From the NCBI GenBank assembly GCA_003243425.1, contig QFQP01000038.1, forward strand, positions 1 through 64,000: a stretch of 64,000 nucleotides of DNA, read 5' to 3'. The number at the start of each line of letters is the position of its first letter. Positions within the stretch are counted from its first letter, which is position 1. The position numbers and the translations under genes are program-made. Under the pieces are notes generated by a model. It did not search any database. It saw only the letters and a list, made by a program, of their open reading frames with translations, and had not been told where the DNA came from. The stretch is from Archangium gephyra (GTDB lineage: Bacteria; Myxococcota; Myxococcia; Myxococcales; Myxococcaceae). Below are positions 42,691 to 51,692 of the stretch, one piece after another.

Positions 42691-44913
42691 ATGCGTCTCT
42701 GCCTCGCGTCACTCCTCCTTCTCATGATCAGCGCGTGCGAAACTTCTGCACCGCCGAGCACCGTCGAGAACCCCGGCGCCTGGAACGTCACCAAAGGCAG
42801 ACCGCAGCTGCTGTCGGGCGAATTGAAGCGCGGCAGCGGCAGCAAAGAAGCGCTCGCGCGCAGCTACCTCACCGAGCAGGCCGCACGGTTCCACCTCGAC
42901 GCGCCGGGCCGCTCGTTGCGGCTGTCGACCACGCGCGAAGGGCTCGCCGGCACGTACCTTCGCTTCGCGCAGCTCCAGCAGCTCGGTAACGAGTCGCTGC
43001 GCGTGTGGGACGGGGACGTCATCGTGCTCGTGAATCGAGACGTGGTGCGCGCGGTGAACCTCGAACTTCGTGACGAAGCGCACCTCGCAGTGCTGCCTGA
43101 TCAGCAACCTCCGCTCGCCGAAGCGTCACGACGCGCGCGCGAGCTGCTCTCACTCTCGAAGGACGCCGACGTCGCGCACGAACGCGTAGTGCACGTGAGC
43201 AAGACCGGTGAAGCGCGCGTGGCGTGGAAGTTCATGGCCTCGACCGAAGCGCCCCCACACGACTGGTCGCTGCTGCTCGACGTGGAGACGCTCGTCGAGC
43301 TCGAGCGCCGCGACGGCGTGAAGTTCATCGACGGCACCGGCTACGTGTTCGACGTGAACCCCGTGGCCTCGACCGGTGACCTCACGCTCACCGATTCGAT
43401 GAACCAGGCCACGCCCGCCCTCGAAGCGGCGCGCTTTCTGGTCACCCTGCCGCGGCTCGATGGCTCCGGCTTGACGCGCGGTGACTTCGCCGACGTGCGC
43501 ACCCGCGACGCCGGCGCCCGCGTCAGTTCGCCCACCAACGAGTTCCTCTTCTCGCGCAACAACCTCGGCTTCGAGCAGGCCAACGTCTACTTCCACCTCA
43601 CGCGCACCCAGGAGCGCATTCAGGCCCTGGGCTTCATCGACGTGAACAACCGCATTCAAGGCGCGGTGGTCGACCAGCAGAACGCCGACAACTCGTTCTA
43701 TTCGCCTCAGACGTTGCGGCTGGGCTTCGGCACCGGCGGCGTCGACGACGCGGAAGACGGCGACATCGTGATGCACGAATACGGGCACGCCATTCAAGAC
43801 AACCAGGTGCCTGGCTGGGGCGGCGGCGACGAAGACGCGATGGGCGAAGGCTTCGGCGACTACCTCGCGGCGTCGTTCTCGCTCGCGCTCGCGCCCGACG
43901 CGGGCCGCCCGCAGCTGTCCGACCCCGCGTGCGTCGGCGACTGGGACGCGGTCGCCTATTCGAACGACACGCCGCCGTGTCTGCGCCGCGTCGACACCAC
44001 CAAACACTGGCCGGAAGACTCCGAATATGCGTCGCACGCCGACGGCGAAATCTGGAGCGCGAGTCTGTGGCGCGCGCGTTCTCTGTTCGGCGCCGACGTG
44101 GTCGACACGCTCGTGCTCGAGTCGCACTTCATCCTCGGCACCGGCGGCACGATGTTCACCGCGAGCGAGGCGCTTCTGAACGCCAACGTGATGCTCGACG
44201 CTGGCGCCGACGAGACGCTGCTGCGGCGCACGTTGATCTCGTACGGCGTGTCGCGGCGGCTCTCGCCAGCAGGTGATGGTGGGGTGGCGCTCTCGATCCC
44301 CGTGTCCATCGGGCCGGTGCGTGATGCCGCAGGCAACTACCGCAACGGCACCGATGAGACGCGCACGCTCACGGTGCCCGGCGCTTCGGGGCTGCAGCTG
44401 CACTTCGATCGCGTGGTGCTCGAGACCAGCAACGATTGCGTCGGCCGCTCGTGTGACAACATCTACCTCTTCACGCCGAGCGGAGACCTGTACCAGGTCA
44501 TCACCGGCACGCAGAGCGCGGGCCTCACGTCGGTCATCGTTCCCGGCGACACGGTGTCCATCAGACTCATCAGCGACGACTCGCAGACGCGCTTCGGCTA
44601 CCGCGTAGACCGCATCGACGTCATCGGCGACGTGATGGATGCGGGCCTGGTGTTCGACGGAGGCATGGACCCATTCACGCCGCCGATGGACGCTGGCGTT
44701 CCCGATGCGGGCCGGCCCGACGCGGGCGCCGGCGACGCAGGCGTGAGAGACGCTGGCGTTGTGCCCGGGCCGTCGGCGCGCACGCTGCCGCCTGCGGGTG
44801 ACGAGACGCTGACCCCGATGGTTCAGCGAGGCTGCGGGTGTGGGGCAGCGGAAGCGGAGTTGACGCTGCCGTTGCTGCTGGTGTGGTGCGGCGCGCGGCG
44901 TCGCAAGAGCTGA
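42691..44913 (+). CDS. M36/M4-like zinc metalloprotease with lipobox and MYXO-CTERM-type C-terminus
   Basis: The 740-residue exported protein has a lipobox-like ISAC (Cys16). A ~300-residue propeptide-like region with a fungalysin/thermolysin propeptide flavour follows, then the HEYGH zinc motif (His362, Glu363, His366) and the third ligand Glu386 in GEGFGDY. After a beta-rich domain comes a DAG-rich linker (~residues 650-690). The end is GCGCG, a hydrophobic segment and RRRKS, matching the MYXO-CTERM sorting tag used for surface display. The open frame extends ~890 bases upstream, but that part is antisense to the reductase. Both ends being lipid or sorting signals is unusual. Confidence 0.87.
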   Translation: MRLCLASLLLLMISACETSAPPSTVENPGAWNVTKGRPQLLSGELKRGSGSKEALARSYLTEQAARFHLDAPGRSLRLSTTREGLAGTYLRFAQLQQLGNESLRVWDGDVIVLVNRDVVRAVNLELRDEAHLAVLPDQQPPLAEASRRARELLSLSKDADVAHERVVHVSKTGEARVAWKFMASTEAPPHDWSLLLDVETLVELERRDGVKFIDGTGYVFDVNPVASTGDLTLTDSMNQATPALEAARFLVTLPRLDGSGLTRGDFADVRTRDAGARVSSPTNEFLFSRNNLGFEQANVYFHLTRTQERIQALGFIDVNNRIQGAVVDQQNADNSFYSPQTLRLGFGTGGVDDAEDGDIVMHEYGHAIQDNQVPGWGGGDEDAMGEGFGDYLAASFSLALAPDAGRPQLSDPACVGDWDAVAYSNDTPPCLRRVDTTKHWPEDSEYASHADGEIWSASLWRARSLFGADVVDTLVLESHFILGTGGTMFTASEALLNANVMLDAGADETLLRRTLISYGVSRRLSPAGDGGVALSIPVSIGPVRDAAGNYRNGTDETRTLTVPGASGLQLHFDRVVLETSNDCVGRSCDNIYLFTPSGDLYQVITGTQSAGLTSVIVPGDTVSIRLISDDSQTRFGYRVDRIDVIGDVMDAGLVFDGGMDPFTPPMDAGVPDAGRPDAGAGDAGVRDAGVVPGPSARTLPPAGDETLTPMVQRGCGCGAAEAELTLPLLLVWCGARRRKS

Positions 44914-44934
44914 AGTTCAACAACAGGAGCACAC

Positions 44935-46587
44935 ATGCGTTGGTGGACGATGGTGATGGTGGGTGCGGTGGTCGCCGGTTGTGGGCCTGCGGTGCAGCGG
45001 TGCATGTCGAATGACGAGTGCACCAACGGTGCGATGTGCGTCGACACCGTTTGCGTCGCGGCGAAAGAAGACGCCGGTACCGGTGGCGGTGGCGGAGCGG
45101 CCACGACAGGCGGCGGCACGGGTGACGCGGGCTCCGGCGGCGGAGGCGGCACCTCGACGGGCGGCGGCGGTGAGACGGGTGGCGGGAGCGGTGGTGGCTC
45201 TGCGGCCTGCACCTCGGGCACCGTGTGTCGCCCCAGCGTCGGCGCCTGTGACGAAGCCGAGCTCTGCGACAACCAGGGCAACTGCCCCGCCGACGTGGTG
45301 AAGGCCGTCGACACCTTGTGCCGTGGCGACGCGGGCGTGTGCGACTTCGCGGAGCGCTGCGATGGTGTGACTGGCGTGTGCCCGAGCGACGCGCTGGTCG
45401 ACGCCGGAACGCCCTGCCGCGTCGCGGTCGGTGATTGCGACGACCCCGAGTTCTGCTCGGGCGCGGCCATCGATTGTCCTGCAGATCAGCTCAAACAGAG
45501 CGGCACTTCGTGTCGCAGCGTCGCCGGTGATTGCGACCTCGCCGAGCAGTGTGACGGCGTGAGCCCCGCGTGCCCCGCAGACCTGAAACGTTCGGCAGGC
45601 ACCGAATGCAGAATGTCTGCGGGTGATTGCGACGTCGCCGAGCAGTGCGACGGAACGAGCGCCACCTGCCCCGCAGACCTGAGACGTTCGGCTGGTACCG
45701 AATGCAGAGTGTCTGCAGGTGATTGCGACATCGCCGAGCAGTGCGATGGGACGAGCGCCACCTGCCCGGCAAATTCGTTCCGGCCGAGCACGCACGTGTG
45801 TCGAAACGCGGCCCCCACGTGTGACGTGCCTGAGACCTGCAGCGGCTCGAGCGCCACCTGCCCCGGTGACTCGTTCGCCTCGAGCAGCGTGTCGTGCCAA
45901 CCGCAGAGCTGCAGCAACGGCACCGTGCAGCCGGCGGGCTTCTGCGCGGGGACGAGCGCGTCGTGCAACTTCACGGCGATGGTCTCGTGCAACGGGTATC
46001 AGTGCAACGGCACCAACTGCCGCACCAATTGCTCGAGCATCGGCGACTGCGTGGCGGGCTACTTCTGCAACGGCAGCCAGCAGTGCGAGGTGAAGCGGGC
46101 GAACGGCCAGCCGTGCAGCAATGCCGACAACTGCTCGTCGGGTGTGTGCACGGCTTCGTACGTCGACGCCGATGGTGACAGCTACGGCGCGGGCGCGGCG
46201 GCGAGCTTCTGTGGCCCGATTCCCTCGGGTCGCGTCGCACAGACGGGCGACTGCTGCGATTCAGACGCCAACGCCAGGCCGGGGCAGACCGGTTGGTTCA
46301 CCACCGCGCGCATCGGGTGCGGCGGGTACGACTACGACTGCTCGGGCGGGGAACAGCGCCGCTACACGTCACTCGCGGTCTGCACGTCGGTGGGTGGTTG
46401 CGCGACGGAAGACCGTGAGTGCCAAAGCGACACCTCGACGATTCCCGGGTGGAAGCCCGGGCCGGCCCCCGGCTGCGGAGGCTCCGGGACGTTGGTCACC
46501 AGCTGCGCTGTGCACTACATCTGCACCGGAGGGCAGACGCAGTGCCATCAGGTTCAGACCACCAACGCCCCACAGGAATGCCGCTGA
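44935..46587 (+). CDS. Cysteine-rich lipoprotein with disintegrin-like tandem repeats
   Basis: The 550-residue protein has a lipobox at VVAGC (Cys16), a Gly-rich linker (residues ~45-85), then about eight tandem repeats of ~33 residues of the type CRxxAGDCDxAExCDGxSxxCPAD, resembling disintegrin cysteine spacing. The C-terminal ~200 residues are also Cys-rich (CNGTNCRTNCSSIGDC, DCCDSDANARPGQTGWF). No enzyme motif is visible. It is 21 bases after the metalloprotease gene and on the same strand, so the two are probably co-transcribed. A role in adhesion or surface structure is a guess. Confidence 0.85.
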   Translation: MRWWTMVMVGAVVAGCGPAVQRCMSNDECTNGAMCVDTVCVAAKEDAGTGGGGGAATTGGGTGDAGSGGGGGTSTGGGGETGGGSGGGSAACTSGTVCRPSVGACDEAELCDNQGNCPADVVKAVDTLCRGDAGVCDFAERCDGVTGVCPSDALVDAGTPCRVAVGDCDDPEFCSGAAIDCPADQLKQSGTSCRSVAGDCDLAEQCDGVSPACPADLKRSAGTECRMSAGDCDVAEQCDGTSATCPADLRRSAGTECRVSAGDCDIAEQCDGTSATCPANSFRPSTHVCRNAAPTCDVPETCSGSSATCPGDSFASSSVSCQPQSCSNGTVQPAGFCAGTSASCNFTAMVSCNGYQCNGTNCRTNCSSIGDCVAGYFCNGSQQCEVKRANGQPCSNADNCSSGVCTASYVDADGDSYGAGAAASFCGPIPSGRVAQTGDCCDSDANARPGQTGWFTTARIGCGGYDYDCSGGEQRRYTSLAVCTSVGGCATEDRECQSDTSTIPGWKPGPAPGCGGSGTLVTSCAVHYICTGGQTQCHQVQTTNAPQECR

Positions 46588-46609
46588 GACGGGAGGCTGA
46601 GCGGCGGTC

Positions 46610-47056
46610 TCAGCTCTTGCGAGCCAGCTCGACACCCTTGTTGGCGAGCTGATCTGCGCGCTCGTTGCCGTCGTGGCCGGCGTGCCCCTTCACCCAGCGC
46701 CACTCGATGTCGTGACGTTCGGTCGCGGCCTCGAGGGCGCGCCAGAGGTCGGCGTTCTTCACCGGCTCTTTCGAAGACGTCTTCCACCCGTTCTTCTTCC
46801 AGCCGTGGATCCACTTGGTGATGCCCTGCATCACGTAGGTGGAATCGGTGAACAGCCGCACCTTCACCGGGCGCGAGAGCGCCTCGAGCGCCTTGATGAC
46901 GGCGGTGAGTTCCATGCGGTTGTTGGTCGTTTCCTTCTCGCCGCCGAAGATCTCGCGTTCCTTGCCGCCCCACTTGAGCAGCGCGCCCCACCCGCCCGGG
47001 CCCGGGTTTCCGCTGCACGCACCGTCGGTGAAGATCTCTGCGACCTGCTCACTCAT
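46610..47056 (-). CDS. rnhA: Ribonuclease HI
   Basis: The 148-residue enzyme degrades RNA in RNA-DNA hybrids. The catalytic set is present: Asp11 in FTDGAC, Glu48 in NNRMELTAV, Asp70 in LFTDSTYV, His124 in VKGHAGHDGN and Asp134 in ERADQLA. The basic handle (WIHGWKKNGWKTSSKEPVKNADLW) is also present. Length equals that of E. coli RNase HI. Divergent from the YhcG-type gene. Confidence 0.97.
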   Translation of the reverse strand: MSEQVAEIFTDGACSGNPGPGGWGALLKWGGKEREIFGGEKETTNNRMELTAVIKALEALSRPVKVRLFTDSTYVMQGITKWIHGWKKNGWKTSSKEPVKNADLWRALEAATERHDIEWRWVKGHAGHDGNERADQLANKGVELARKS

Positions 47057-47125
47057 CGCGCGAGCGTTTTCCTGATGCGTGGCGGGGCGTCAATGGTTGT
47101 CAGTGCTCGCCCGTAGAGTGCGCGC

Positions 47126-48202
47126 ATGACCAACGGGCGACGGGGAATGGGGAAGGTGAAGCAGTCCAAAACGCAGAATGAGCTCAGCCAGGCGAGGCCG
47201 GACGACTACGGCCAGTGGCTGACTGACGTGAAGGCGCGTGTGCGCGCGGCGCAACAGCGCGCTGCTCAGTCCGTGAACCAGGAGCTGTTGGGTCTTCACT
47301 GGGAACTCGGGCGCGAGATCCTCGAACGACAGGGCCGCGAGGGCTACGGCACGAAGGTCGTCGACCGGCTGGCGGCGGACCTCAAGACAGCTTTCCCTTC
47401 GATGAAGGGTTTCTCGCCACGAAACCTCAAGTACATGCGTCGTTTCGCTGAACTCTGGCCGCAGAAGGAAGTTGTGCAGCAGCTGCTGCACAACCTGCCC
47501 TGGTTCCATCTCTGCACCATCATCGACAGGGTTCCGGTCGCCGAGCACCGCGACTGGTACGTGCGCGCAGCAATCGAACACGGCTGGTCCCGGAATGTGC
47601 TCGCGTCGCAGATCTCGTCACGCGCGCACGAGCGAGTTGGAAAGGCGGTCACCAACTTCGCGCTGACCTTGCCGAAGCCAGAATCAGACCTCGCACTCGA
47701 GACGTTGAAGGACCCCTACCGCTTCGACTTTCTCCGCCTCGGTGAGGAAGCGCTCGAACGTGAAATCGAAGGCGCGCTCGTCAGACACATCACCCAGTTC
47801 CTGCTCGAGCTCGGCACCGGCTTCGCGTTCGTCGGTCGGCAGAAGCTGCTCAACGTCGGCGGCGACGAGTTCTTCGTCGACCTCGTGTTCTACCAACTCA
47901 AGTTGAAGCGCTACGTCGTCATCGAGCTCAAGGGCCGCAAGTTCGAGCCGGGTGACGTGGGGCAGCTCGGGTTCTATTGCTCGGCCATCGACGCGCAGGT
48001 GAAGGCACCTGACGACGCGCCGACCATTGGGCTGCTGCTGTGCAAGACGAAGAATGAGGTCGTCGCCGAGTACGCGCTGCGCGGCATGAAGAGCCCGATG
48101 AGCGTCGCCGAGTATCAGCTGCTCGAGTCACTCCCGAAGGACCTCGAAGCGAGCCTGCCCAGCGTCGAGCGCATCGAAGAAGAACTGAGCCGGCTCCCTT
48201 AG
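47126..48202 (+). CDS. YhcG-type PDDEXK nuclease (DUF1016 family)
   Basis: The 358-residue protein has the DUF1016 N-terminal domain (VNQELLGLHWELGREILERQ, GFSPRNLKYMRRFAELWP, LPWFHLCTIIDRV, WYVRAAIEHGWSRNVL). The C-terminal nuclease domain has the PD-(D/E)XK elements: FFVDLVFYQLKLKRYVVIELKGRKFEPGDVGQLGFYCSAID. Members are scattered across bacteria, often near restriction or defence genes and in mobile regions, and DNA repair or anti-phage roles have been proposed. Here it stands alone. It ends with a four-base convergent overlap onto the LysR gene. ATG 47147 is a possible alternative start. Confidence 0.88.
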   Translation: MTNGRRGMGKVKQSKTQNELSQARPDDYGQWLTDVKARVRAAQQRAAQSVNQELLGLHWELGREILERQGREGYGTKVVDRLAADLKTAFPSMKGFSPRNLKYMRRFAELWPQKEVVQQLLHNLPWFHLCTIIDRVPVAEHRDWYVRAAIEHGWSRNVLASQISSRAHERVGKAVTNFALTLPKPESDLALETLKDPYRFDFLRLGEEALEREIEGALVRHITQFLLELGTGFAFVGRQKLLNVGGDEFFVDLVFYQLKLKRYVVIELKGRKFEPGDVGQLGFYCSAIDAQVKAPDDAPTIGLLLCKTKNEVVAEYALRGMKSPMSVAEYQLLESLPKDLEASLPSVERIEEELSRLP

Positions 48203-49041
48203 ACGCGGAGCAGGTCGACGAACGCGCGCACCTTCGCGGGGAGGAACGCGCGGCTCGGGTAGACGACGTGAAGCACGCGGCGCATGGAGGTCTTGTCCGC
48301 GAAGAGGACCTTCAACCTGCCGCGCTTCACGTGCACGTCCGTCACCACCGACGGCAAGCGCGCGATGCCCACGCCGCGCACCGCCGCGTCACACGCGAAC
48401 TCGGAGTCGTTCACCATCAACACCGGGTCGATGCGCGTCTTCACCCCGCCGACCTCCCACGTCTCGAAGGGGCTGAAGCCGATGCAGCGCGCGTCACGCA
48501 GCGTCTTCGGCACTCCGTATTTCTTCAGGTACGCCGGGCTCGCCACGTAGTGCACCGGCGCTTCCATCAGCCTCCGCGCGACCAGCGACGAGTCGTCCAG
48601 CGAGCCCAACACGATGGCCACGTCGAACCCTTCTTCGACCACGTTTACGCGGCGGTCTGCGAGCACCAGCTCCACCTCGACGCGCGGGTGCGCGCGCATG
48701 AACCCGGTGACGATGGGCGCGAGGTAGCGGCGGCCGAACATCGTCGGTGACGCCACCCGCAGCAGACCCACCGGCTCCACTTCGCGTCGCTGCACTTCGT
48801 CGTTCGCTTCGCGCACCTGATTGGCGATGACCTCGCAGCGCTCGAAGTACGTGGCGCCGGAGTTGGTGACGCGCAGCTGCCGCGTGGTGCGCTCGAGCAG
48901 CCGAACCCCGAGCTCCGCCTCCAGCTTCGCGATGCGCTCACTGACGCTCTGCTTGGTGATGCCATGCTTCGTCGCGGCGCGCGTGAAGCTGCCTTCACGC
49001 ACCACCGTGGCGAACAACATCATGTCGGAAGGTGAAATCAC
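48199..49041 (-). CDS. LysR-family transcriptional regulator
   Basis: The 280-residue protein has the winged helix at the N-terminus (MMLFATVVREGSFTRAATKHGITKQSVSERIAKLEAELGVRLLERTTRQLRVTNSG) followed by a LysR substrate domain (VGLLRVASPTMFGRRYLAPIV, FDVAIVLGSLDDSSLVARRL). It starts at GTG 49041 and is divergent from a glutathione S-transferase gene, whose expression it likely controls. The short gap contains tgacaaacag and ttgtcgg as a loose inverted pair. Confidence 0.9.
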   Translation of the reverse strand: MISPSDMMLFATVVREGSFTRAATKHGITKQSVSERIAKLEAELGVRLLERTTRQLRVTNSGATYFERCEVIANQVREANDEVQRREVEPVGLLRVASPTMFGRRYLAPIVTGFMRAHPRVEVELVLADRRVNVVEEGFDVAIVLGSLDDSSLVARRLMEAPVHYVASPAYLKKYGVPKTLRDARCIGFSPFETWEVGGVKTRIDPVLMVNDSEFACDAAVRGVGIARLPSVVTDVHVKRGRLKVLFADKTSMRRVLHVVYPSRAFLPAKVRAFVDLLRV

Positions 49042-49119
49042 GTCGTCAGTCTATTCCTGACAAACAGTCCACGACTGGGCTCATTGTCGGAACGACGAAT
49101 CACCGGCATCACTTCGCGC

Positions 49120-49602
49120 ATGAAGCTGATCATCGCGCCCAGGAGCCGCTCCATTCGCGCCCGCTGGATTCTCGAAGAAGTGAACGCCACCTACGAAATC
49201 GAACACGGCGCCGACGCACCCGTGCTCATCGATGGAGACACCACGCTCACCGAGTCGTCGGCCATCTGCCTCTACCTCGCGGACACGTTCGGCCTCGCGC
49301 CGGCGCTCGACTCACCGCAGCGCGGCGCGTACCTGCAGTGGCTGCTCTTCGCCGAGGCGACGCTCGACCCGCTCATTCTCGGCGACGACCCGAGGCTGAC
49401 GCGCGCACTGGACACGGTGACCGCGTGGCTCACAGGCCGTCAGTTCGTTGCGGGCTCCAGCTTCACGGCCGCCGACGTGGTGCTGAGCTCGGTGCTGCAC
49501 ATGGCGCACGCGCGCGGGCGCCTCGACGCACACCCTGCGCTGCTCGAATACACACATCGCCACACCGCTCGCCTGTCATCGCGACGCGCCGTGTCGCGTT
49601 GA
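49120..49602 (+). CDS. Glutathione S-transferase-like protein (short)
   Basis: The 160-residue protein has a thioredoxin-like N-terminus (MKLIIAPRSRSIRARWILEEV, then APVLIDGDTTLTESSAICLYLADTF with the Glu-Ser glutathione-binding pair) and a helical C-terminal domain (FTAADVVLSSVLHMAHARGRL). It is shorter than the usual ~200 residues, lacking part of the connecting and helical region between residues ~35 and 50 and in the C-terminal half. It is paired divergently with LysR. Confidence 0.82.
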   Translation: MKLIIAPRSRSIRARWILEEVNATYEIEHGADAPVLIDGDTTLTESSAICLYLADTFGLAPALDSPQRGAYLQWLLFAEATLDPLILGDDPRLTRALDTVTAWLTGRQFVAGSSFTAADVVLSSVLHMAHARGRLDAHPALLEYTHRHTARLSSRRAVSR

Positions 49603-49645
49603 GGAAGCTGACGAGTCACTGCCGAACAGGCACCATCACCGCTCA

Positions 49646-51451
49646 ATGCGCGTCGGTTGGTTGCTCGGGGCCCTGTTCGTCGTTGGTTGTTCCACTCCGG
49701 CGGCGAGCCCGTCGCCTGAAGACGTGTTCGACCCGAAGCCGAACCACGACTTCGACGCGTCGACGGGCGAGGTGCGCATCGTCGGGCTCGACGGTCAGAC
49801 CGTGTGCTTCACCACCGACGGCAGCGAGCCGACGGAAGAGAACGGCGAGTGCACCGCCGGTACGCGGTTCGACGGCCCCATCACGCTGACCTGCGGCGAG
49901 AGCACCGATGCCGATGCGCTGAGCACCATCAAGCTCTCGTTCTCGTGGAACGGCGCGCACGACCTCACCGCGAGCGCGAACTTCGGGCTCGACTGCACGC
50001 CGCCTCCGGCAGACCGTGATGGCGACGGCGTGGTTGATCAGCGCGACAACTGCCCGGTCACCCCCAACGCGGATCAGCTCGACTCGGACGGCAACGGCAT
50101 CGGCGACGCCTGTGAGAACGCGGGCGAACCCGACGCCGACTGTGACGGCCGGCCCGACAGCGCCGACAACTGCGTCAACGTGTCGAACACCAACCAGGCC
50201 GACGACGACCGCGATGGGCTCGGCAACGTGTGCGACCCCGAGCCACGCGGCGCACCGGCGTTGCCGTACATGAACGGCACGCTGGCCAGGGCGCTGCCCG
50301 GCTGGCTCGACGCGAATCGCTGCAGCTTGAACAACTGCAACGACCCGTCGGGCGTCGGCAGCTGGAATGGCACGTGCCCCAACGGCGGCACGCTCGCGTG
50401 GCGGGTGACGCTCAACGGCCTGCGCGCCATCAGCGCCATCACGTACACCGACTGCTCGCGCGACGTGACCGTGCCGGTGCCTGACTACGCGAACGACCCC
50501 AACACGATGGTGATGACCACGTTCACCATCGTGGCCAACGGCACGATGACGCAAGACACCGACTTCGGTGGCAATGGCAGCGAGAGCGGCTCCATCACCA
50601 TCAGCGGCGCGTTCACCGGTTCGGCGTCGAGCGGGGTGATCATCAACAACCGCGCGCGCACCACCGGTTCGAAGTTCAACATCGCGTGTTCCGCGGGGCC
50701 GATCGCCGGCGAGCGCTGTGCTCCGAACAACGCGCCCATCGCCTACCTGTTTCCCGACTGGTCGTGCGCGCCCGGAGCGTGCCCGGCGCCGTCGGTGCCG
50801 CTCGTCGATGGTGATGGCGACGGCGTGTTCGACGCGTACGACAACTGCCCGACGATTCCGAATGCTGATCAATCCGACGTCGACTTCGACGGCATCGGTG
50901 GCGCGTGTGATTCGACGCCCGGCGCGTGCATGGGCATTCCCGACGGAGGGCTGCCGCCGGTCGACGCGGGCGTGGAGTTCGACGCGGGAGTTCCCGACGC
51001 CGGCACGCCGCCGTTCTCGCTGCTGAAGGTGAAGATGGGGCGTTGTCTGTACGACAACGGCAACGGCGGCATCAGCTCGGCGGGCACGTGTGATGGCAGC
51101 CGTGATGATCAGCGCTGGGAAGTGATTGATCACGGCAACGGCAAGTGGAGCTACCGCAACTTCGAGACCTCGAAGTGCATGACCGCGAAGAACTGGGTCG
51201 GCACGATTGGCACCGGCGCCTGCGGCGGTTCAGACGCGATGTGGAAGCACGAGCGCTACGACCAGGGCGGCTTCGACTCGAAGTACCCGCTGCGGCTGAA
51301 GGCCGATGCGTACAACTACTGTCTGTACACGGACGGCACGGGCCTCGTGTACGCGACGCAGGGCAACTGCGGGCTCGCGGGCACAGAGAACAACCGCAAG
51401 GTCGGCATCTACGCGAACGGTGACTTCACGGGCGTGCCGCTGCAGCCGTGA
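49646..51451 (+). CDS. Lipoprotein with chitobiase-type, thrombospondin type 3 and ricin-like regions
   Basis: The 601-residue protein has a lipobox FVVGC (Cys15) and a chitobiase C-terminal-type module (STGEVRIVGLDGQTVCFTTDGSEPT). Calcium-binding thrombospondin type 3 repeats follow (DRDGDGVVDQRDNCPVTPNADQLD and similar, with another at ~residue 390). A DAG linker leads to a C-terminal ~145 residues with a ricin-type beta-trefoil feel (GRCLYDNGNGG, SKCMTAKNW, NYCLYTDGTG). It is probably a calcium-stiffened surface protein, perhaps carbohydrate-binding. No catalytic motif is seen. Confidence 0.83.
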   Translation: MRVGWLLGALFVVGCSTPAASPSPEDVFDPKPNHDFDASTGEVRIVGLDGQTVCFTTDGSEPTEENGECTAGTRFDGPITLTCGESTDADALSTIKLSFSWNGAHDLTASANFGLDCTPPPADRDGDGVVDQRDNCPVTPNADQLDSDGNGIGDACENAGEPDADCDGRPDSADNCVNVSNTNQADDDRDGLGNVCDPEPRGAPALPYMNGTLARALPGWLDANRCSLNNCNDPSGVGSWNGTCPNGGTLAWRVTLNGLRAISAITYTDCSRDVTVPVPDYANDPNTMVMTTFTIVANGTMTQDTDFGGNGSESGSITISGAFTGSASSGVIINNRARTTGSKFNIACSAGPIAGERCAPNNAPIAYLFPDWSCAPGACPAPSVPLVDGDGDGVFDAYDNCPTIPNADQSDVDFDGIGGACDSTPGACMGIPDGGLPPVDAGVEFDAGVPDAGTPPFSLLKVKMGRCLYDNGNGGISSAGTCDGSRDDQRWEVIDHGNGKWSYRNFETSKCMTAKNWVGTIGTGACGGSDAMWKHERYDQGGFDSKYPLRLKADAYNYCLYTDGTGLVYATQGNCGLAGTENNRKVGIYANGDFTGVPLQP

Positions 51452-51692
51452 GCCGAACAGCCTCGGGGTGCAGTGGCGTGAAGTGAACGGGTATCCGAGT
51501 CACCATCGCGTGGCCCCTCGGCTTCGGGCTGCTGATCAGCGAACGTCACCAGGCTTCGTGGCTACGAAAACCACACTCCACTGTGGTTTCCATAGCCACG
51601 AACGCTCAGACCTCGATGCATTGAAGTTCCTTGCGGCGTGCCGAGGGCGTGCGCGCAACGGGCCGCGCCCGAGACCTCATTCAACACGCTCT
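51452..51692. other. 241-bp intergenic region holding the third palindromic element
   Basis: Between the convergent TSP3 lipoprotein and DinG-like genes. Only the palindrome at 51555-51602 and its tail are recognised. Confidence 0.6.
51555..51602 (+). repeat. Two-step 48-nt palindrome, third copy with compensatory changes
   Basis: Same length and layout as the copies at 32902 and 33017. The outer stem is ttcgtggcta with tagccacgaa, the 5' internal loop cgaaa is unchanged, the inner stem is accaca with tgtggt, and the terminal loop is ctccac. Two outer-stem pairs differ from the other copies on both arms, so pairing is kept. The downstream tail is related (ctcagacctcgatgcattga). Confidence 0.88.
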
